The notes under the pieces are model-generated. The model was not told where the DNA came from, did not search any database, and was given only the letters and a program-made list of their open reading frames with translations. A DNA stretch of 10,900 bases from Oscillospiraceae bacterium (GTDB lineage Bacteria > Bacillota > Clostridia > Oscillospirales > Ruminococcaceae): positions 1-10,900 of the forward strand of contig JAIEDJ010000333.1 in NCBI GenBank assembly GCA_029068025.1. Direction: 5' to 3'. How positions within the stretch are numbered: the first letter of the stretch is position 1; each line of letters begins with the position of its first letter. The translations under genes were made by a program, and so were the position numbers. This document shows positions 6,306 to 10,900 of this stretch, one piece after another.

Positions 6306-7064
6306 TTAGCGCAGCTTGTTATATTCTTCGTCGCCGACTGCCTCCAGCCATTCGTTGGAACCGTTCTCACCCGGGACCTCGACCGCCAGATGAGAAAACC
6401 AGCTGTCCGGCGCTGCCCCGTGCCAATGCTTTACTCCAACAGGAATGTTTACCACATCTCCGGGGCGAAGCCGCTGCGCTTCCTTTCCCCATTCCTGATA
6501 GTAACCCTCTCCCGCAAGACAAATAAGTATCTGTCCGCCGCCCTTGTCCGCGTGATGAATGTGCCAGTTGTTTCTGCAGCGCGGCTCAAAGGTCACATTG
6601 AAAATACCTACCTGCTCCGTTGAAACGGGCGCAAGATAGCTCTGCCCGACAAAGAATTTTGCAAATCCGTCGTTCGGCGCACCGATGGGGAATATCATCT
6701 TTGCGGCGTGCTCGTCCTTCGCGTTATCCGGTGTGGTCTCATCCTTCCACACGTCCTTTGCAAGGCGAAAAACCGCCCACGCCTTAGGCCAGCCCACATA
6801 AAATCCCGTATGGGTGATTATCGCAGCCGCTTCCGATCTTGTCACGCCGTGAGCCTTTGCGTTCTCAAGGTGATAGACAAGCGAGGAATCGGTGATTCCG
6901 GACGACATAAGCGCTACCATCGTAACGATACAGCGGGTTTTCAGATCAATATCTTTGTTATTCCAGTTTTCACCGAACAGAACGTCGTCGTTAAAGTGCG
7001 CGAACTCGGGCGCAAAATCGCCAAGCTGCTGTCTTCCCGCTGTCTGTACTATTTTCTCGCTCAT
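6306..7064 (-). CDS. Carboxymuconolactone decarboxylase-like / cupin fusion protein
   Basis: This 252-residue cytoplasmic protein has two domains. Residues about 15-110 resemble the carboxymuconolactone decarboxylase (CMD) family, with the alpha-helical core KTRCIVTMVALMSSG, HLENAKAHGVTRSEAAAIITHTGFYVGWPKAW. It has no CxxC, so it is not an AhpD-type peroxidase site; His65 and His85 are candidate functional residues. Residues about 150-235 are a cupin: motif 1 has His168 and His170 followed by the GGGQILICLAGEG strand, and motif 2 is PGDVVNIPVGVKHWHGAAP with His213 and His215, enough for a metal site. CMD-cupin fusions are common near aldo/keto reductases and flavodoxins in Clostridia, usually annotated only as such; the substrate is unknown. 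The start has a GGAGGT site. It lies 21 bases after the ferredoxin-type reductase and is the last gene before the terminator at 6227-6269. Confidence 0.88.
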   Translation of the reverse strand: MSEKIVQTAGRQQLGDFAPEFAHFNDDVLFGENWNNKDIDLKTRCIVTMVALMSSGITDSSLVYHLENAKAHGVTRSEAAAIITHTGFYVGWPKAWAVFRLAKDVWKDETTPDNAKDEHAAKMIFPIGAPNDGFAKFFVGQSYLAPVSTEQVGIFNVTFEPRCRNNWHIHHADKGGGQILICLAGEGYYQEWGKEAQRLRPGDVVNIPVGVKHWHGAAPDSWFSHLAVEVPGENGSNEWLEAVGDEEYNKLR

Positions 7065-7085
7065 AATATTTACCTCCGAATATAT

Positions 7086-8180
7086 TTATTTGCCGAAAAA
7101 CAAATTAATTTCGTTCATTCTCGCCATCTGATCAACATGGAACGGACAGCGCTTATTGCAATGACCGCATTGAATACATGAATCCGCCTTGACGGCAAGA
7201 TTTTCGTAATGGTTTTTCGCAAGTGCGTCTCCCGCCTTTGAAAGATCGTAATATTTGTTGATAAGCCCCACGTCCAAGCCCGCCGGACATGGCTGACAGT
7301 GATTGCAGTAGACGCACTTCCCCTCCGCGTCCTGCGGCGCGAACGAGCCGATGACGGAATAATCCTTTTCCGACTCCGCCGCATCGAAAAAGCCGAGGAT
7401 CCTCAATAAATCCGCCTTGTTTCGTATTCCCAGAAGAACGGTAAGCACACCGGGTTTATCCAGCGCGTATTGGATACACTGATATTCCGTCAGCGCTTTT
7501 CCGAACGGAGAAGTATTTGCGCTGAGAAGCTGTCCTCCGCTGAACGGCTTCATTACGGAAATTCCCACGCCCTCAGCTTCGCAGCGGCGGTAAAGCTCCA
7601 TGCGCTCGTCCACGCCCCCAAAAGCGTATTCTCCGTGACGATAATCGTAGCCGGGATTTATGCTGAACATTATCATATCCACGATCCCCATATCCAGCAC
7701 CTGCCCGGCAAGGCTCGGCGTATGCGAGGATAGCCCGATATGCCGCACTGTGCCCTGCGACTTCAGATCCTGTATGTAACGGATAACGCCGGCTTTTTCA
7801 ATTTTCCGAAGATCGGATTCCTCGTCAATGCAGTGAATAAACCCGAAATCAATGTAGTCTGTTTTAAGCGATTTGAGCTGCCAGTCAACAGAGCGTTTTA
7901 TAGTATTGAGATCTGTAGTCCAGCCATATGTTCCCGTCTCGTAATTCGCTCCGAAATGTATCTGAAAATAAACCCTGTCCCGAACGCCCGATATCGCGCG
8001 CCCGAACGCCTTAAACGGCTTCGCCTCGGCCGAAGCCATATCAAAATAATTTATGCCCTTTTCGACGGCAAGCATGACAGCTTCTTCTATTTCTTTTTCG
8101 CTTGAAGCCTGTATCGAGCTTGTTCCAAGTCCTAAAATGCTGATCTGCTCATTGCCCTTTGGAAGCCTGCGGTATTCCAT
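7086..8180 (-). CDS. Aldo/keto reductase with C-terminal 4Fe-4S ferredoxin domain
   Basis: This 364-residue protein joins an aldo/keto reductase (AKR) barrel (about 1-275) to a two-cluster ferredoxin-like tail. The cysteines are C289, C292, C295 and C298 (CVYCNHCQPCP), then C335, C338, C341 and C345 (CIQCGHCNKRCPF). This layout suggests electron transfer between NAD(P)H or a bound substrate and an iron-sulfur or flavodoxin partner in the cytoplasm. Of the usual AKR tetrad Asp-Tyr-Lys-His, Asp47 (YFDMAS) and His116 (FGFIH) are present, but the Tyr position is Glu52 and the Lys position is His75 (FQIHFG). I start it at the ATG 8178-8180 because GGAGGG lies just upstream; an ATG four codons earlier lacks such a site. 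It has its own promoter (8242-8270) and is followed 21 bases later by the CMD-cupin gene. Confidence 0.9.
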   Translation of the reverse strand: MEYRRLPKGNEQISILGLGTSSIQASSEKEIEEAVMLAVEKGINYFDMASAEAKPFKAFGRAISGVRDRVYFQIHFGANYETGTYGWTTDLNTIKRSVDWQLKSLKTDYIDFGFIHCIDEESDLRKIEKAGVIRYIQDLKSQGTVRHIGLSSHTPSLAGQVLDMGIVDMIMFSINPGYDYRHGEYAFGGVDERMELYRRCEAEGVGISVMKPFSGGQLLSANTSPFGKALTEYQCIQYALDKPGVLTVLLGIRNKADLLRILGFFDAAESEKDYSVIGSFAPQDAEGKCVYCNHCQPCPAGLDVGLINKYYDLSKAGDALAKNHYENLAVKADSCIQCGHCNKRCPFHVDQMARMNEINLFFGK

Positions 8181-8227
8181 ATTGCCCTCCATATTCCCGA
8201 CATTATTTTGTAAAGACTGTTGGGATA

Positions 8228-8270
8228 ATTGTTATATATTTATTATAACAATATTCAATAAATATTTCAA
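8228..8270 (-). promoter_or_regulatory. Promoter with overlapping operator-like dyad for the AKR/CMD-cupin pair
   Basis: On the minus strand TTGAAA (8265-8270) and TATAAT (8242-8247) are 17 bases apart. A perfect 9-base inverted repeat, ATTGTTATA (8228-8236) and TATAACAAT (8244-8252) with a 7-base spacer, covers the -10 and the expected start of transcription. This geometry suits a dimeric repressor. No regulator gene is in the window. The leader to the AKR start is about 55 bases. Confidence 0.7.
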
Positions 8271-8289
8271 CTGCTTTTTTGATTTTTTA

Positions 8290-9267
8290 TCAGTCCATAT
8301 AACGCAGCTTTGCTATATCCTCGTCGGTGCGGTTGCCATAGATCTTAATTTCGGAAAGAGATTTTTCAAGCATCGCAAGCTCCTGCTTGGAAAGCTGTAT
8401 CTCTGCGGAGCCGAGATTTTCGCGCACACGTTCCTCTTTTCTCATTCCCGGAATAGGTACGATATGCTCATACTTATTCAGCATCCACGCAAGGGCGATC
8501 TGTGCCGAAGTCGCGTTTTTCTCGTCCGCGAATTTACGCAGCATATCCAGAAGCGGCTGATTTGCCGACATATTTTCGGGGACGAACCGTGTGATAACGC
8601 GCCGCACATCGTCTCCCGAGTAATGTTCATTTGCAGAGTACTTTCCGCTCAGGAATCCCGCCCCCATCGGCGAAAACGAAACAAAGCCCACACCCAATTC
8701 CTTACAGGCGGGAATTACATCCATTTCAAACATTCTCTCCATCATGGAATACTCGCTTTGAACTGCCGTCAGCGGCGTTACCGAGTGAGCAAGCCGCAGC
8801 TGCTCTTCGGTGATCTGAGAAAGACCCCATCCGCCAATATCTCCTTCCTTTATCAGGCCGCCCATTGCTTCGGCAACCTCCTCCAGGGACACGACGGGAT
8901 TAACCCTATGCCAGTAATAAAGATCGATATGATAGGTTTGCAGCCGCTTCATGGAAGCGCGCAAATGCTCCTTTACCGTTTCGGCGACAGACTTGCCGTT
9001 AAGCTCGGGAATATGCAGCTTGGTCGCCAGTACTATTTCATTACGTATAGGCTTCAGCGCTTCTCCGACCAACTCTTCGTTATGCCCCGCGCCGTATCCC
9101 TCCGCCGTGTCGAAGAAATTACAGCCAAGCTCGTGCGCAAGCCGTATCAGCCGAATTGCCTCCCCGCGATCGGGCGCTGCGCCGTAGCCATGGGAGAATC
9201 CCATGCAGCCCATACCTATGGCGGATACTTTCAGACTGTTCGTTTTGCCAAGGATCCTTGTTTCCAT
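8290..9267 (-). CDS. Aldo/keto reductase (canonical catalytic tetrad)
   Basis: This 325-residue NAD(P)H-dependent oxidoreductase of the aldo/keto reductase superfamily would reduce aldehydes or ketones in the cytoplasm. The full tetrad is visible: Asp53 and Tyr58 in FFDTAEGYG, Lys83 in LATKLHI, and His120 in LYYWHRVNP. The opening (ILGKTNSLKVSAIGMGCMGF) and the C-terminal cofactor region (IPIPGMRKEERVRENLGSA) match the AKR13/YajO-like single-domain group; length is typical. The start is the ATG at 9265-9267 with AAAGGATG upstream; the frame could start six codons earlier at a GTG, which would swallow that site. It begins 39 bases after the lipoprotein gene stop, so they are likely cotranscribed. 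The next gene downstream has a separate promoter. The real substrate cannot be named. Confidence 0.92.
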   Translation of the reverse strand: METRILGKTNSLKVSAIGMGCMGFSHGYGAAPDRGEAIRLIRLAHELGCNFFDTAEGYGAGHNEELVGEALKPIRNEIVLATKLHIPELNGKSVAETVKEHLRASMKRLQTYHIDLYYWHRVNPVVSLEEVAEAMGGLIKEGDIGGWGLSQITEEQLRLAHSVTPLTAVQSEYSMMERMFEMDVIPACKELGVGFVSFSPMGAGFLSGKYSANEHYSGDDVRRVITRFVPENMSANQPLLDMLRKFADEKNATSAQIALAWMLNKYEHIVPIPGMRKEERVRENLGSAEIQLSKQELAMLEKSLSEIKIYGNRTDEDIAKLRYMD

Positions 9268-9306
9268 AAAAACATCCTTTCCCACTCAACCCTAAAGCGC
9301 GTTGTT

Positions 9307-10659
9307 TTATTCTGCCAGTGAAAATGTGACGGTTTCTCTGCTGCCAAAATTACCGAACACCGACAGATCAGACGTTACTTTACCGATTGGGATCACATCG
9401 ACCGAAAGCGTCGGATTATTCGTCTGCGCGTAGAATATCGCCATATTGTGGTGATCCTCGCAATAGGTGATATCTCCGTTTTCAAAGGTTTTTTTACCGC
9501 CTTGAACGTTGTTCGGATAGAAATCTACGCCGCCGTAATATTCTCTGCCGCCGTAGCCCGACATTGATATTGCCAAAGGAAAATATTCCTTTATTTCCCG
9601 TGCCAGAGCGGTGTCATAGATCACTCCGTCAATAACTGTTTCGCCGATCTTGATTTTTATTGCCGTTTCGGCTGTGTTGGTGCTGCCTCTTTGGGAAAAT
9701 CCTACGGAGCTGAGCCAGCTTGTTACCATACTTTTCGCCGAAGGAACGTCCTTCGCTTCTATTGCCAGTCCGTTCGCGACATTTTTTGCTCTGCTTGCGG
9801 ACGCTATCGTGCTGTAGCTTCTTCCCGCGCCATACCCGTCGTGCGTACAGAAAGGAATAACCTTTTTATCGGAAAGATCGTGCATTTTCAAAAACGATAT
9901 CACAGCCTGCGGAACATCGGTCGCCCAAACAGGATAGCCAATAAAAACGGTATCGTATTTCGAGATATCAAGGTCGGTTTTCTTGAGCGCGGGCAGAAAA
10001 TTATCCGCCATTTCCTTATGATTAACATCCCTCAGTTCGTCAAAGTCCGCGGTGTACGGCGCAGCGGTCTCTATCGGAAGGATATCTCCGCCGACGGCTT
10101 CCTGTATCATTCGCGCAGTGTATTCCGTAGTTCCGAACCGTCCGTTATCAACAACAATGCTGGCCGAAGTGGTCGCATCCACGTCGTTTGGATAATCGGT
10201 GTTGCCCCAGCGTGAGAAGTACGCGATAAGAATTTTTTCGTCTTTTTCAAAAGGAATTGGAACGTCAGTATTTGCAGAGCTGCCCGGCACGCTTGCTAAA
10301 GGTACTTCGCCCATTGCACTTGATGACGAGCTGTTCGGCAAAATTGATGATGAATTGTCAGACCGGTCAGATGACAAACTGTTAAGCAAATTTGACGGCG
10401 AATTATTTAATGAGCTTGACGAATCCGGCAGAGAGCTTCCCGCCGGGTTTTTCGAGGTATCACCCGATACCATTGATGAACTATCTGCCAAGATCTCGGA
10501 TAATGTGCTTGACGAGCTTATGTTTGAGATAGTTGTGCTTTCGTTTTCCGAAAGCGGAATGTTGCTTGACAGTTCACCGGCTCCTCGGCAGGCAGTAAAG
10601 GAAGCCATCATAGCTGCCGCCATTAAGACGCAGATCAATGCCTTTAATTTTGTGTTCAT
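9307..10659 (-). CDS. Flavodoxin / cyclophilin-like lipoprotein with Ser-rich stalk
   Basis: This 450-residue protein is probably exported and lipid-anchored. Residues 1-23 are a signal peptide (KLK, then a hydrophobic run) ending in a lipobox-like FTAC with Cys24. Residues about 25-135 are a low-complexity Ser/Asn/Leu stalk with repeated SSSS, LPNS and LNSL-type units. Residues about 142-318 are a flavodoxin-fold domain: KILIAYFSRWGNT is the FMN phosphate loop, followed by TTEYTARMIQEAVGGDILPIE, DTVFIGYPVWATDVPQAV and VIPFCTHDGYGAGRS. Residues about 333-449 match the cyclophilin-like domain often found with these flavodoxins (GETVIDGVIYDTALAREIKEYFPL, YYGGVDFYPN, DITYCEDHHNMAIFYAQTN). It follows another flavodoxin gene by 14 bases, with a GAGGGG site. 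It may shuttle electrons or bind flavin at the outer membrane face; the redox partner is unknown. Confidence 0.88.
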   Translation of the reverse strand: MNTKLKALICVLMAAAMMASFTACRGAGELSSNIPLSENESTTISNISSSSTLSEILADSSSMVSGDTSKNPAGSSLPDSSSSLNNSPSNLLNSLSSDRSDNSSSILPNSSSSSAMGEVPLASVPGSSANTDVPIPFEKDEKILIAYFSRWGNTDYPNDVDATTSASIVVDNGRFGTTEYTARMIQEAVGGDILPIETAAPYTADFDELRDVNHKEMADNFLPALKKTDLDISKYDTVFIGYPVWATDVPQAVISFLKMHDLSDKKVIPFCTHDGYGAGRSYSTIASASRAKNVANGLAIEAKDVPSAKSMVTSWLSSVGFSQRGSTNTAETAIKIKIGETVIDGVIYDTALAREIKEYFPLAISMSGYGGREYYGGVDFYPNNVQGGKKTFENGDITYCEDHHNMAIFYAQTNNPTLSVDVIPIGKVTSDLSVFGNFGSRETVTFSLAE

Positions 10660-10673
10660 AGGTTCCCCTCGCT

Positions 10674-10900
10674 TTATTCCGCCTTGATATCAAGACCAAG
10701 ACCGTTTATCCAGCGAACAATTTCAGCTTTTGATATGCTGCCGCTGTGCCGCGTACCCGAAAGCCAGTTTGCTCCGCTTGTAAGACGCTCGAGATTTCTT
10801 GAGCTGGAGCCCACTCCGCTGCTGCCCGATGTGCAGAAAGGAACAACGGTTTTACCGGAGAAGCTGTAGCTTTCAACAAATGTGCTGAGAATTCTCGGTG
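10674..10900 (-). CDS. Flavodoxin-family protein, C-terminal end (cut by window edge)
   Basis: The last 75 codons of a gene that begins beyond the right edge. The peptide reads PRILSTFVESYSFSGKTVVP, FCTSGSSGVGSSSRNLERL and later WINGLGLDIKAE, then TAA (10674-10676). The FSGKTVVPFCTSGSSGVGSS segment corresponds to KKVIPFCTHDGYGAGRS in the neighbouring lipoprotein and is typical of the last third of Clostridial flavodoxin-like proteins. It ends after the flavodoxin fold, without a cyclophilin-like tail. Whether it has a signal peptide cannot be seen. The next gene begins 14 bases later, so the two flavodoxin genes form one transcript. Confidence 0.85.
   Translation of the reverse strand, partial: PRILSTFVESYSFSGKTVVPFCTSGSSGVGSSSRNLERLTSGANWLSGTRHSGSISKAEIVRWINGLGLDIKAE

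Noticed and set aside
8053..9321. Open plus-strand frame of 422 codons opposite the canonical aldo/keto reductase
   Set aside because: The minus strand encodes a full reductase with all catalytic residues; the plus-strand product shows no family features.
10199..10687. Plus-strand frame with repeated Asp/Glu/Leu units (DDELFGKIDDELSD...)
   Set aside because: The repeats are the reverse reading of the Ser-rich stalk of the lipoprotein; no ribosome binding site fits.
1..10900. CRISPR array, tRNA, rRNA, insertion sequence or prophage genes
   Set aside because: No regularly spaced direct repeats, cloverleaf-like segments, transposase motifs or phage-type proteins were seen on either strand.

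Overview
The window looks like chromosomal DNA from an anaerobic gut-type Firmicute of class Clostridia, probably Oscillospiraceae/Ruminococcaceae-like. The reasons are the gene order ecfA-ecfT-truA, GGAGG-type ribosome binding sites, sigma-A-like promoters with 17-base spacers, ferredoxin-type aldo/keto reductases, flavodoxin lipoproteins with a cyclophilin-like tail, and intergenic palindromes. All intact genes are on the minus strand, so transcription runs from right to left. The taxonomic placement is inference.

Left half (1-5732): an ECF-transporter/tRNA-modification operon. Reading with transcription, there is a strong promoter (5704-5732), a leader of about 150 bases, a single gene fusing both ECF ATPases (3799-5547, TTG start), ecfT (2752-3564), truA carrying a C-terminal DUF3781 domain (1504-2508), a membrane-anchored DUF5711 beta-propeller protein (261-1427), and the start of a CvpA-family membrane protein (1-247, cut by the window edge). 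The gaps ecfA-ecfT and ecfT-truA are unusually long (about 240 bases each). Each holds a related inverted-repeat cassette that ends just before the ribosome binding site of the next gene. No substrate-binding S component is present, as expected for a group II ECF module shared by several S components encoded elsewhere.

Middle (5733-6305): about 570 bases without an intact gene. They hold a hairpin followed by a minus-strand T-run, a G/C-rich palindromic repeat, a good plus-strand promoter, a decayed and frameshifted remnant of the C-terminus (region 4) of a sigma-70 family factor, and a strong bidirectional terminator.

Right half (6306-10900): a redox cluster. With transcription it reads: flavodoxin (only its C-terminus is in the window), a lipoprotein with a Ser-rich stalk plus flavodoxin and cyclophilin-like domains, a canonical aldo/keto reductase, then an internal promoter with an overlapping operator-like dyad, a ferredoxin-type aldo/keto reductase lacking two of the four usual catalytic residues, and a carboxymuconolactone decarboxylase-like/cupin fusion. 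The domains suggest a flavin/Fe-S/NAD(P)H electron-handling set, with part of it tethered to the outer face of the membrane. The substrate cannot be read from the sequence and no regulator gene lies inside the window.

Most unusual points: the TruA-DUF3781 fusion, the paired intergenic cassettes inside the ecf operon, the degenerate active site of the ferredoxin-type reductase, the dyad over its promoter, and the sigma-factor relic. I saw no CRISPR array, tRNA, rRNA, insertion sequence or phage gene.
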